Origin: JAXDJH01 sp034663635
Lineage (GTDB): Bacteria; Actinomycetota; CADDZG01; WHSQ01
NCBI GenBank assembly: GCA_034663635.1
Contig: JAXDJH010000008.1
Location: 124,001 to 188,000, forward strand
Reading direction: 5' to 3'
DNA length: 64,000 nt
The translations under genes and the position numbers were made by a program. Of the stretch, positions 17,400 to 24,733 are shown piece after piece (positions within the stretch are counted from its first letter, which is position 1; every line of letters begins with the position of its first letter). The notes under the pieces were generated by a model. The model did not search any database. It saw nothing but the letters and a program-made list of their open reading frames with translations, and was not told where the DNA came from.

Positions 17400-18140
17400 T
17401 CAGCTACCGGACCGCAGCTTCTGGGCTCTCTCGGAGGCATCGGTCGAATCGTCGTCGGCCGACGCGACCGCCTCGAACAGCTCCCGCGCCTGAGTGAAGC
17501 GACCGCGCGCCTCTAGGAGATCCGCAAGCACGTACCAGGCCCGTAAGTGGTGCTCTTGTGCGACCTCCGGATTCAGATCGAGTCTCTGCAATCTCTCTAT
17601 CGCGTCGTCCACGCGCTTCATATCGCGCAATGCACCCGCAGCGACGATCTGACCCTCGTAGTAAATGGCTGGATCCGCCGATCCTTCGTCGATCTCATCA
17701 GCGAGGTCGATCGCCTTTTCGGGCTTTCCGGTCGCCCTATAAGTGTCGCCGAGCACCGGGTTCTGGTCGGTGGAGCCCGAGATGCGACGGAACGCGGCGA
17801 GCTCGGTTGCAGCCTCGCTCCACCGCCCCGCTCTGTAGTAAGCAAGTCCCAGGAACTCGCGCACGGGAATCGACCGGAGCGCGATGTGTTTTGCCTGGTC
17901 TCCAAGCCGAATCGCCTCGTCGAAGTCCTCTGCGACGAACGCTGCTACCGCGTCCGCGAAGACCTTGACCAGGATGTCGCCTTTCCCCGGCCTAGCGGTC
18001 GCTTTCAGATCGCGCACGACGTCGTCCGAGAGGTGGATTGGCTCGTACGGCGAAGCCCGCTCTTTCGGCTCGCGTTTCGGAACGGAGCGGTGGGGCCGGT
18101 TCGGCCCACGAGACGAGTTCCTGTCGGGTCGTTTACTCAC
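17400..18140 (-). CDS. TPR-repeat protein
   Basis: 246 residues from GTG 18140, whose GTGA overlaps the stop of the cupredoxin gene by 4 bases. The first 45 residues are basic and disordered (SKRPDRNSSRGPNRP). They are followed by helical repeats with TPR spacing: AVAAFVAEDFDEAIRLGDQA, LGLAYYRAGRWSEAATELAA, LGDTYRATGKPEKAIDLADE and LADLLEARGRFTQARELFE. No signal peptide, so it is predicted cytosolic and a scaffold for protein contacts. The longer reading upstream runs through the cupredoxin gene in another frame and is spurious. Confidence 0.82.
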   Translation of the reverse strand: MSKRPDRNSSRGPNRPHRSVPKREPKERASPYEPIHLSDDVVRDLKATARPGKGDILVKVFADAVAAFVAEDFDEAIRLGDQAKHIALRSIPVREFLGLAYYRAGRWSEAATELAAFRRISGSTDQNPVLGDTYRATGKPEKAIDLADEIDEGSADPAIYYEGQIVAAGALRDMKRVDDAIERLQRLDLNPEVAQEHHLRAWYVLADLLEARGRFTQARELFEAVASADDDSTDASERAQKLRSGS

Positions 18141-18496
18141 CGTGTGACGTGGATCACGCCGCACATGCCGTCGCAGGTGCCGTTGTCGATGGCCGAATGG
18201 ATGCGGCATCTGAACTTGTAGACGCCCCTGTGTCGGAACCTCTTGGACACCGACTCGCCGGGAGGGAGACCGTGCTCCAACGACCAGTTGCGGCCGTACG
18301 ACGTGAGGTCGTGGAACCGGCTGTCGGGGTTCTTCCAGACGATCACGTTGCCTTCGGTTATGTGTGTGAAGTCGGGGGACCACGTGTCGTCCGCCGTCGC
18401 GCTCACTTTGGAGCGTGCCGCGATGGATGAGGTCGGGGTGAGCGCGACAAGCAGAACGAACGAGGTGATCATGAGGGCTTTCGCGCGCCGTTGCAC
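18137..18496 (-). CDS. Secreted cupredoxin (plastocyanin-like)
   Basis: From GTG 18496 the product is 119 residues with a signal peptide (ALMITSFVLLVALTPTSSIA). The cupredoxin fold shows the copper ligands: His in RFHDLTS, Cys and His in YKFRCRIHS, and Met in TCDGMCGVIHV. Two additional cysteines around the Met ligand could form a disulfide near the site. Proteins of this type carry electrons or copper outside the membrane. GTG 18496 is chosen because TACAAT lies 6 bases upstream (leaderless); ATG 18472 is an alternative. The coupled downstream gene is a TPR protein. Confidence 0.8.
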   Translation of the reverse strand: MQRRAKALMITSFVLLVALTPTSSIAARSKVSATADDTWSPDFTHITEGNVIVWKNPDSRFHDLTSYGRNWSLEHGLPPGESVSKRFRHRGVYKFRCRIHSAIDNGTCDGMCGVIHVTR

Positions 18497-18502
18497 GACG
18501 CC

Positions 18503-18529
18503 ATTGTAGGTGGCGGGGTCTCGTAGAGT
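18503..18529. promoter_or_regulatory. Back-to-back promoters between cupredoxin and Calx-beta genes
   Basis: Minus strand: TACAAT at 18508-18503, 6 bases before GTG 18496. Plus strand: TAGAGT at 18524-18529, 5 bases before GTG 18535. Neither has a Shine-Dalgarno, so both mRNAs look leaderless, and the two promoters share under 40 bases. Confidence 0.5.
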
Positions 18530-18534
18530 GGGTC

Positions 18535-19698
18535 GTGATGCGTCCACTGCGGGTGGTCCTTGCCCTGTCGATCGCCGCAGTCGGGCTAGTGACCCCAGCC
18601 ACCGCGGCGGGTCTGCACGACATCGTTTACCTCGGCCGGCCGAACTTCATAGCGGTCGAGGGCAAAGCGGGCGTCGTCGATGTGAAGCGCTGTTGCCACA
18701 GCTTCGCCGACGCAAGCGTGCGCGTGAGCTCCTCCTCGGGCAGCGCGGAGCCTGGAGTGGACTACAACGAGATCTCGGGCACGATCCGGTTCGACGAACC
18801 CGTGGACTCGGGCAGGGCGCAAGTGTCGACGATCGCAGACTCGGTCCAAGAGGGCCTGGAAACCGTCGGCATCGGTCTGAGCGAGGTCAATGGCGGCGCG
18901 TCGATCGCGTATCCATCGGCCGGAGTCCTGACGATCGTCGATGACGACGGACCGGCCCGAGTTTCGCTCTCGACCCCAACCCTGCAGACCTTCGAGAATC
19001 GGGCCAGCTTCGAGCTCGTGCTGATCCGCTCGGGGGCTGCGGCAACGCCTGGGAGCGTCACGTTCACGACTAGCGACGGCACCGCCACCGCGGGCGATGA
19101 CTACGACGAGGCGACCGGCACCGTCGAGTGGGGTGAAGGCGAACGGGTCAAGAGCGTCACCATCGCTCAGCACGATGACACCATGGAGGAATGTGATGAA
19201 TCGCTCACCCTGAGCCTGTCGGATCCTCAGGGGCTCGAGCTCGCAGATCCGTCCGCGACCGAGGTCACGATCCACGACGATGAGTGTCCGGCCTCCGATA
19301 CGAGTTCCCCGTTCACCGCATTCCACCAGCCCCTCAACGATCGGACCTATCGATCCGGCGACCTCCAGGACGTGCTCGTCTTCGCCGACGACGCGGACGG
19401 TTCGGGGATGAAGAGGATCGCCATCGCCTTCATGAAGAAGCTCAGGTCGGGCAAGTGCATGTGGCTCGACAAGAAGGCCCGTAAGTTCGTGCCGGCCGGT
19501 TGCGAGGAGCAGCACTGGATGCGCTTCCCGGGGCGAGACCTCCTGGCCTATCCGCTCCCGGAGCGGCTCGAGCGGAGTACGGGCAGGAGGGCTCCGGTTC
19601 GCTTCTATAAGGCCTGGTCGCGAGGCACCGATGTCGTCGGAAATGTCGAGACAGCTTTCGATCTGAACCGCAACGTCAGCATCTTCGAAGTCCGCTGA
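18535..19698 (+). CDS. Secreted Calx-beta protein, copy 1
   Basis: 387 residues with a signal peptide. A first Calx-beta-like module starts with the vicinal-cysteine motif KRCCHSFADASV. A canonical second module (GTATAGDDYDEATGTV, ending EVTIHDDE) is followed by a C-terminal domain of about 125 residues starting FTAFHQPLNDRTYRSGDL. This last domain has two cysteines (GKCMW and AGCEE) and ends near WSRGTDVVGNVET. Calx-beta modules bind Ca2+ through acidic loops, and the DDE/DDD turns here fit. A paralogue with the same three-part layout is at 30223-31398. The protein is exported; the C-terminal domain is not one I can name. Confidence 0.8.
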   Translation: MMRPLRVVLALSIAAVGLVTPATAAGLHDIVYLGRPNFIAVEGKAGVVDVKRCCHSFADASVRVSSSSGSAEPGVDYNEISGTIRFDEPVDSGRAQVSTIADSVQEGLETVGIGLSEVNGGASIAYPSAGVLTIVDDDGPARVSLSTPTLQTFENRASFELVLIRSGAAATPGSVTFTTSDGTATAGDDYDEATGTVEWGEGERVKSVTIAQHDDTMEECDESLTLSLSDPQGLELADPSATEVTIHDDECPASDTSSPFTAFHQPLNDRTYRSGDLQDVLVFADDADGSGMKRIAIAFMKKLRSGKCMWLDKKARKFVPAGCEEQHWMRFPGRDLLAYPLPERLERSTGRRAPVRFYKAWSRGTDVVGNVETAFDLNRNVSIFEVR

Positions 19699-19763
19699 TT
19701 CCTGACGCTTCGCGTCCAACGTCCGGTTCGTCCGTTCGCACGCGCGACCGCTTTCATCCGTTT

Positions 19764-19818
19764 CGCGTAGAGCTCAACGTTGGAGGACTAGCCTTTCGGC
19801 TACCAGCTGGGCTACGCG
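19764..19818. ncRNA. Compact inverted-repeat element, candidate structured RNA
   Basis: CGCGTAG (19764-19770) pairs perfectly with CTACGCG (19812-19818). Inside, AGCT (19771-19774) can pair with AGCT (19805-19808), leaving a 3-base bulge. At the centre, TAGCC (19789-19793) and GGCTA (19798-19802) close a 4-base loop. On the minus strand that loop is GAAA, a GNRA tetraloop; on the plus strand it is UUUC. The element is 66 bases after the Calx-beta stop and about 90 bases before the small ORF at 19911, so it could be the 3' end of one or the leader of the other. It does not match any riboswitch class I recognise. Confidence 0.45.
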
Positions 19819-19910
19819 CCTATCCATCACTTCTCGCTATGAACATCACTCGGAGCGCCGCCGACATACCGTTTGGAGGAAAGCAGTCATGACCCTGGGA
19901 GGGGATCAGG

Positions 19911-20087
19911 ATGACGTACTTGATGGCAGAGCTCGAAACAGTTCGGAAGCTGAAGGAAGAGATGCTTCGCCGGCGTCGCCGTCAAGCTCTCATCGCCGCG
20001 GTCGAGACGGCCAATCATTCCGCCGGAGTGTCACCGGCGCTTGCCACGAACACGGTCTCTCTGGATTGGGCGGAGTTGTCCGTATGA
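19911..20087 (+). CDS. Small helical protein (58 aa)
   Basis: An ATG at 19911 follows GGAGGGG at about 6-base spacing and opens 58 codons. The product starts MTYLMAELETVRKLKEEML and continues RRRRRQALIAAVE, an amphipathic, highly basic helix, then a polar tail ending LDWAELSV. A terminator-like hairpin follows 22 bases later, so this looks like a complete small transcription unit. A different frame starting at ATG 19889 (79 codons, also with a good ribosome site) overlaps it but has the Arg/Ser-rich composition of a shadow frame. Function unknown; the helix could bind nucleic acid or a partner protein. Confidence 0.6.
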   Translation: MTYLMAELETVRKLKEEMLRRRRRQALIAAVETANHSAGVSPALATNTVSLDWAELSV

Positions 20088-20108
20088 AACAGATCTTCGT
20101 CACTACTC

Positions 20109-20144
20109 GGAAGCGACCGCCTCGGTGAAGACGGCTTCCCTTTT
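20109..20144 (+). terminator. Terminator-like hairpin after the 58-aa ORF
   Basis: GGAAGC (20109-20114) pairs with GCTTCC (20134-20139), with an inner CCG/CGG pairing, followed by CTTTT. Weak to moderate intrinsic terminator on the plus strand. Confidence 0.5.
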
Positions 20145-20193
20145 CGACAAGGCTGCTCCCGCCCCAATGGCTATGCCGGTCCCGCCGACCTGG

Positions 20194-21564
20194 CTAGCGA
20201 CCCGGCTCGTCGATCAGGATCGCGACGCTGGGCTGGAGATGGGTCGAGTCGACGAAGGAAGTCGCGATCGTGCCGTCCGGCAGGATGGCGATGGTCGCAA
20301 AGTCGAATCGTAGGTCCGCACCAACTCCGCTGCTAACGCTCTTATCTCCCGCCCCCACCTTGAAGATTCGCTCGAGTCTCGGTGAGGGCTTTTTGATATC
20401 GAATCGATAGACGAAGTCCTGATCCACGTTCTTCTTGACGTGGTGCGCGTGGATGGCGACCGCGCTTATGCCCAGGGCCGCGTTCACTTTGAAGTCCATG
20501 TCTTCGACAACGAAGCCCTTCAGAAGCGGAACTTTGACCGAGTCCCACTGCTGTCCGCCATCGGTGGAGGTCTTGAAGGTCAGACTCTTAGCCCCGATCG
20601 GTGCGTCCACGAGGTGCAGACGCTGGCGCGAGTCGGCGAGGATCCGGCCAGACTGCTGCGGCATCTCGTGGTCCGACCACTTGAACCGAGGCGGCTTCAG
20701 ATAGGCGCGCGTTTCGGCCTGGCCGAGGCTCAAGGCGACGTAGTCCGCTGCCAGCGCTCCCCCGCCGGGAAGCGGTGTTAGGCCCGACTCGACCTGAGGT
20801 TGTCCGTAGTCGACCCAAGGATCGTCCTTCATTTCGAGCTTCTGGACGACGCCGAGACGGCGCTCGATCCAGCGAGCGTTCGGGATGAAGTAGTTGAGCC
20901 CGTCGGTACTGACCATGTACAGCTCTCGGCCCACGAGGTAGTTCGACATGATCACGGAGATGTAGGGGTAGATCTGACCCCCGACATCGAATGGTCCTTC
21001 GATCACACCATGCCAAGGGCGGTCGTAGAACGGCGTATGCAGTTTCGTTTCGCTCGAGTACCAGGTCTTGTCTGCGGCCTCGTACTTGAACGTCACGATG
21101 TGATCCCCGGAATACGGATCCCAGGTCATCCCCACGATGTCTCCGTTGGGGGCGTAGGAGATCCCACCCTCGCCGCTGACGAGGGGCTCGATGGGACGGA
21201 CTTCCTTCCACTTGAGTCCCGCGTCGTCGGTGAAACGCGCATAGGTCCCGCCGAAGTCGAGGAGTCGACCCTGAGGGGTCGCGAGCAGATAGTTCTCGCA
21301 GCAGTTCCCAGTGTCCTTGACGACCCGCCATGTGGCCTTCCCGGTCTCTTTCCCGGCGGGGGTGAGGGCGGAGTAGCGGAGGTTCTCGATCTGAGGCAAG
21401 TAATCGGCTTCTGTGGCGGGGAACCGGACCGGTGGCGCCTGAGCATGCGTGACGACCGTCGAAGGGATCAGCGCCACGAGGCCGGCGGCTGCGGCGGCGG
21501 CCAAGCGAGCGCGAAGGCCGAGCGTCGCGGAGGACGGGGTCTTTCTTTCGCGGGACACCTCCAC
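20194..21564 (-). CDS. Secreted sialidase-fold (BNR-like) beta-propeller protein
   Basis: About 456 residues from GTG 21564 (GTG 21558 possible). The signal peptide is RARLAAAAAAGLVALIP ... THAQA. The mature part has repeating ladders typical of six-bladed sialidase/BNR propellers: ARFTDDAGLKWKEV, GISYAPNGDIVGMTWD, SLTFKTSTDGGQQWDSV (a clear Asp-box) and FATIAILPDGTIATSFVD. The catalytic Arg triad of sialidases is not obvious, so it may bind rather than cleave glycans. Reading further upstream to 21747 would overlap the preceding gene. It lies 33 bases downstream of another secreted protein gene, probably in one operon. Confidence 0.72.
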   Translation of the reverse strand: MEVSRERKTPSSATLGLRARLAAAAAAGLVALIPSTVVTHAQAPPVRFPATEADYLPQIENLRYSALTPAGKETGKATWRVVKDTGNCCENYLLATPQGRLLDFGGTYARFTDDAGLKWKEVRPIEPLVSGEGGISYAPNGDIVGMTWDPYSGDHIVTFKYEAADKTWYSSETKLHTPFYDRPWHGVIEGPFDVGGQIYPYISVIMSNYLVGRELYMVSTDGLNYFIPNARWIERRLGVVQKLEMKDDPWVDYGQPQVESGLTPLPGGGALAADYVALSLGQAETRAYLKPPRFKWSDHEMPQQSGRILADSRQRLHLVDAPIGAKSLTFKTSTDGGQQWDSVKVPLLKGFVVEDMDFKVNAALGISAVAIHAHHVKKNVDQDFVYRFDIKKPSPRLERIFKVGAGDKSVSSGVGADLRFDFATIAILPDGTIATSFVDSTHLQPSVAILIDEPGR

Positions 21565-21596
21565 AAGGTTCGCCGTGGCGCTGGGGCGCCCCTGCT

Positions 21597-22127
21597 CTAG
21601 CAGCCGGTGGCCGGCCGATCTGGGGCTGTGACTGCACGGTCCATCGCCCGCGCCCAAGCAAGTGCTCGGTCCGGGCCGATACCGCCCGATAGCCCGTAGC
21701 GCCCCTCGAGCGTTTCGCGATTCGCCGGCCAGATGATGCTGGACCACCGGTGGCCCGGTGATGTCGCCAGGAGCCCGAGTTGCCCGTTCACGTCGACCTC
21801 CCGGGCGTCGTCACCACCACATCCATCGAAGCCCGACACGCCGTAGCTGAGGATCAGGGGACGACGGGGGCCGATCGTCAGATACAGGTATCCGGTCGTC
21901 ACCCCGCGAGTGCGAGAAACGATCACCGGGTTGTCGGACTGGAGCTTCGCGTTGTCCGGCAGGGGCGGAAGGCCTACTGGAACGTCGACCTTTCGAGAGA
22001 TGAAGCGCAGCGCGTCGTCGATCGAGGCGAACCTCGGTGCGGGCACCTCTTCGACGGTCGTTGGTGGTGGTTCCGGTGAGAGCCACAAGCCGGTGACCGC
22101 CACGATCAACGCGATCAGGATCCTCAT
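21597..22127 (-). CDS. Secreted hypothetical protein
   Basis: 176 residues. Signal peptide MRILIALIVAVTGLWL, a Pro-rich spacer, then a single domain with RFASIDDALRFISRKVDVPVGL, which resembles the substrate-tunnel region of anti-sigma- or lipoprotein-type beta domains, and later GYLYLTIGPRRPLILSYGV. One cysteine pair is possible (GFDGCGG and the terminal Cys). No enzyme motif. It precedes the sialidase-fold gene in the same direction and follows the rRNA unit's terminator. Confidence 0.6.
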   Translation of the reverse strand: MRILIALIVAVTGLWLSPEPPPTTVEEVPAPRFASIDDALRFISRKVDVPVGLPPLPDNAKLQSDNPVIVSRTRGVTTGYLYLTIGPRRPLILSYGVSGFDGCGGDDAREVDVNGQLGLLATSPGHRWSSIIWPANRETLEGRYGLSGGIGPDRALAWARAMDRAVTAPDRPATGC

Positions 22128-22171
22128 GTCTTATCTGACGTCGCGTCCGGCTCGAAAGTTGTCCGGACGCG

Positions 22172-22197
22172 AAAAGGCCGCCCTTTCGGGCGGCCCT
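22172..22197 (-). terminator. Intrinsic terminator of the 23S-5S unit
   Basis: On the minus strand GGGCCGCCC-GAAA-GGGCGGCC is followed by TTTTC, about 10 bases past the 5S 3' end. It is a strong, typical rRNA operon terminator. Confidence 0.9.
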
Positions 22198-22207
22198 TTC
22201 AAGTAAT

Positions 22208-22324
22208 CCCGGCGGCGTCCTACTCTCCCACCAAGTCTCCCTGGCAGTACCATCGGCGCTGAAGGGCTTAACTTCTGGGTTCGGAATGGGACCAGGTGTT
22301 TCCCCTTCGCCAAAACCACCGGAA
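22208..22324 (-). rRNA. rrf: 5S ribosomal RNA
   Basis: The minus strand reads TTCCGGTGG at the 5' end and CCGCCGGGA at the 3' end, which pair as helix I. Between them are the conserved CCCATTCCGAACCCAGAAG and GATGGTACTGC segments. Length is about 117. Ends are estimated from the terminal helix. Confidence 0.95.
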
Positions 22325-22350
22325 ACCTAAATATTCAATTGTCAATTGAC

Positions 22351-22378
22351 CCTGGAAGCTCCAGAGCGAGCGCGAGCA
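22351..22378 (-). other. 3' half of pre-23S processing stem
   Basis: The minus-strand copy TGCTCGCGCTCGCT followed by GGAGCTTCCAGG is complementary to 26823-26851, forming a roughly 27-bp bracket stem around the 23S gene. This is the usual RNase III substrate that releases pre-23S. Confidence 0.85.
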
Positions 22379-22660
22379 AAACCAAGCCCTCGGCCTATTA
22401 GTACCGGTCGCCTGAATGCATTGCTGCACTTACAGCTCCGGCCTATCAACCTTGTCGTCTAGCAAGGGGCCTTACCCGGTTAACCCGGTGAGAGACCTCA
22501 TCTTGGAGTCGGCTTCGCACTTAGATGCTTTCAGCGCTTATCCGGTCCGCATGTAGCTAAGCAGCATGCCGTTGGCACGACAACTGCCACACTAGAGATG
22601 CGTCCGTCCCGGTCCTCTCGTACTAGGGACAGCTCTCCTCAAGTCTCTTACGCCCGCGGA

Positions 22661-22691
<31 letters not shown>

Positions 22692-22692
22692 A

Positions 22693-22744
<52 letters not shown>

Positions 22745-22777
22745 GCTCCAGCCCCAGGATGCGACGAGCCGACATCG

Positions 22778-23086
22778 CACGTGTGTCCACTGTTTCCAGT
22801 GGCGCAGACTATGTCTTCTCCCTGCCTGACCAAAGGCGAGGGGTCGGCGTGTTACGGCGACCATAGATTTGACCGAAGTCATTGATCGCCGTCTGTTGGA
22901 TCGGATTGACCTAACAAGTCGTTACGGGGTCACGCACCGGTAACTGCGATTGGTCTACCTGATGTGCGGACTTCCCACGGCATTGCCTTTCCATGCGTTC
23001 CTGGTGTTTCTAGCGCGCATGGGGAAGGTTTCGCCGTTATAAGCCGATGCTTTGAACAACGTTTCCGCTGCTCACACCCCAAATTG
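22778..23086 (-). mobile_element. Group I intron, 23S site L2500 (ORF-less, 309 nt)
   Basis: The exon sequence GGCACCT | CGATGTCGG (E. coli U2500|C2501, in the peptidyl-transferase centre) is split by 309 bases. The 5' exon ends in U and can pair through CACCU with intron GGGUG, giving the required U.G at the splice site. The intron ends in G. Core elements include TTATAACGGCGAAACC with GGCAATGCCGTGG (P4 strands), CGTAACGACT and AAGACATAGTCTG (P7 strands). No long reading frame. Sequence blocks match the L1951 intron closely, marking it as a sister copy. Confidence 0.85.
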
Positions 23087-23634
23087 AGGTGCCAAACCGT
23101 TCCGTCGATATGGACTCTTGGGAACGATCAGCCTGTTATCCCTAGGGTACCTTTTAGCCGATGAGCGACGGCCCTACCACGAGGAGCCGCCGGATCACTA
23201 TCTCCTACTTTCGTACCTGCTCGACTTGTCAGTCTCGCAGTCAAGCTCCCTTGTGCGATTGCACTCAACCTCTGATGGCCGACCAGAGTGAGGGAACCTT
23301 TGAACACCTCCGTTACAGTTTAGGAGGTCACCGCCCCAGTGAAACTACCCACCTGACAATGTCCCCGATCCGGATAACGGACCCGGGTTAGAAGCCCAGA
23401 ACAAGCAGGGCGGTATTTCAAGGGTGGCTCCACGAGAACCAGAGTCCCCGCTTCAAAGCCTCCCGCCTATCCTACGCAACCTGTCCCAAACTTCAATATC
23501 AAGCTGTAGTAAAGGTCCTAGGGTCTTTCCGTCCTTCCGCGGGTAACGAGCATCTTTACTCGTACTGCAATTTCGCCGAGTCTCTGGTTGAGACAGTGCC
23601 CAAGTCGTTACGCCATTCGTGCAGGTCGGAACTT

Positions 23635-24338
23635 CACGTTTGATCCGCTGTTTCCAGCGGCGCAGACTATCCATTCACCTCCGCACACTCGCAATAACGA
23701 CATCCAATGCGTATTTCCTGATCCCTGAGTTCATTCGCTGAGCCAGATCGGCCACAGTTATGAGCCCTTCGGGTTCAAGGTGCATCCCTTCGCTCATCTT
23801 CACGCACACACTTCGAAAGAGCTCGAAGTCATTGCGCTTAGACGAGAGAAGCGGGTACATCTCGAAGAACGGGATCACACTTCTCAGAAGTAGGTCTAAA
23901 GACCTGATCTCGAACTTCAGAGTTCTGTCCGAACGGTCGGGTCTGATCGTTCCTCCACCGAATACTTCCGGCAGCAATCGGATCAGCTCCGCACGGTCTC
24001 CGTTTTGGCTCACGGAGAAGCTCGGACGTACCTCCCATCCAACGCGGATCCGAGGTTGCGGTCTCAAAGAGACACAGAAGCAACCTTCTCCGTCCACGTA
24101 GCCGGAGATGTACGACGGGATGTCTATGCGACTGTCAGAGGGCCGGCGTCTTATGGAATCCATAAATTTGCCTTGCGGCAGGAACTCCATCTCGGCTTTC
24201 GCCTCAGTCGTTACGGGGTCAAAGAGTCGGTGACTCTCGACTTCCCACGGGATTGCCCTGTCGTTGTCGACGAGGGTTTCCCCGTTATTAGCCGGTGTTT
24301 CTCGAGAGATCGCTCTCTCGAGGGGCAGATTCCGTTCT
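23635..24338 (-). mobile_element. Group I intron, 23S site L1951, encoding a LAGLIDADG endonuclease (704 nt)
   Basis: The exon GTCGGGT | AAGTTCCGACC is split after E. coli U1951, a site also used in Coxiella burnetii. The 5' exon GGGU pairs with intron GCCC, including the U.G, and the intron ends in G. P4 strands are AACGGGG and AATCCCGT; P7 strands are CGTAACGACT and GGATAGTCTG. The endonuclease ORF lies entirely between the two P7 strands, in the P8 loop, so the catalytic core is intact. The 3' tail (TCTGCGCC, stem, GGAAACAG, stem, ACGTG) is nearly the same as in the L2500 intron. Confidence 0.9.
23675..24190 (-). CDS. LAGLIDADG homing endonuclease (single motif)
   Basis: 171 residues from ATG 24190, or 162 from ATG 24163, which has AAGG 7 bases upstream and may be the true start. 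The catalytic motif is PSYISGYVDGEGCF, one copy, so the active enzyme should be a homodimer like I-CreI. The fold continues with EVRPSFSVSQNGDRAELI, FGGGTIRPDRSD, LLRSVIPFFEMYPLLSSKR and a basic C-terminus. The expected target is the intronless 23S sequence around 1951. The frame stays open upstream to 24709, across the L1951 5' half, the 20-base exon and into the L1931 intron; that part has no protein features. The stop codon directly abuts the P7 3' strand. Confidence 0.9.
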   Translation of the reverse strand: MEFLPQGKFMDSIRRRPSDSRIDIPSYISGYVDGEGCFCVSLRPQPRIRVGWEVRPSFSVSQNGDRAELIRLLPEVFGGGTIRPDRSDRTLKFEIRSLDLLLRSVIPFFEMYPLLSSKRNDFELFRSVCVKMSEGMHLEPEGLITVADLAQRMNSGIRKYALDVVIASVRR

Positions 24339-24358
24339 ACCCGACAAGGAATTTCGCT

Positions 24359-24733
24359 GGAGCTGTTACTTAATAACCATTTCGAGTGCACGACTTCTCG
24401 AGTGGCGGGTCGGTCATTTCTGCCGACCTCCCCACGTCGCCGCAGGGTCCGGACCATCTCTTCATCTCGATCGTTCTGAGATGGCTGGCGTATGGTCTCT
24501 GAGGATCCCGTTGCTTCACGGTTTCCTGCGGATTTTCCGGCATGGCCCTTGTCAGACCACCCACCATTCGGATTTTTACTGACATCCATAGTCACAACGT
24601 ATTGAGTACGTGTGACAAAAACGGATGACGAGTACCGAATGGATGCATCCGGGTTTTCCCGCATACAGCCAGCTGCACTCACCAACGTCACCGTTGGGAG
24701 GGGCAGCACCCCTTGCCTGCCAAGGGGTTTCCT
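24359..24733 (-). mobile_element. Group I intron, 23S site L1931 (ORF-less, 375 nt)
   Basis: The exon CCTAAGGT | AGCGAAATTCC is split after E. coli U1931, the site known from Thermotoga and Simkania. All four consensus core elements are legible on the minus strand: P TGCGGGAAA (24655-24663), Q AATCCGCAG (24526-24534), R CAGAGACCATAC (24490-24501) and S AAGAGATGGTCC (24451-24462). P pairs with Q and R with S. Oddly, with the expected junction the intron ends in C rather than G, and I cannot find the P1 U.G pair. An alternative junction (GGTAG|GAAACC and CTCCAG|CGAAAT) restores the terminal G but not a 5' exon ending in U. Confidence 0.85.

Noticed and set aside
19764..19835. tRNA-like stretch on the minus strand (D-arm-like TAGCCCAGCTGGTAG)
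   Set aside because: No T-arm (TTCRA loop) and no matching acceptor stem at the proper distance; the pairing instead forms a closed palindrome, listed as a structured element.
19889..20128. 79-codon frame starting at ATG 19889 with a good ribosome site
   Set aside because: Composition is shadow-like (Arg/Ser/Gly) and the overlapping 58-codon frame has a coherent amphipathic helix. It may still be translated in part.
24191..24709. Upstream extension of the endonuclease frame to 344 residues
   Set aside because: It spans two introns and a 20-base rRNA exon, has no domain, and the LAGLIDADG protein is complete without it.
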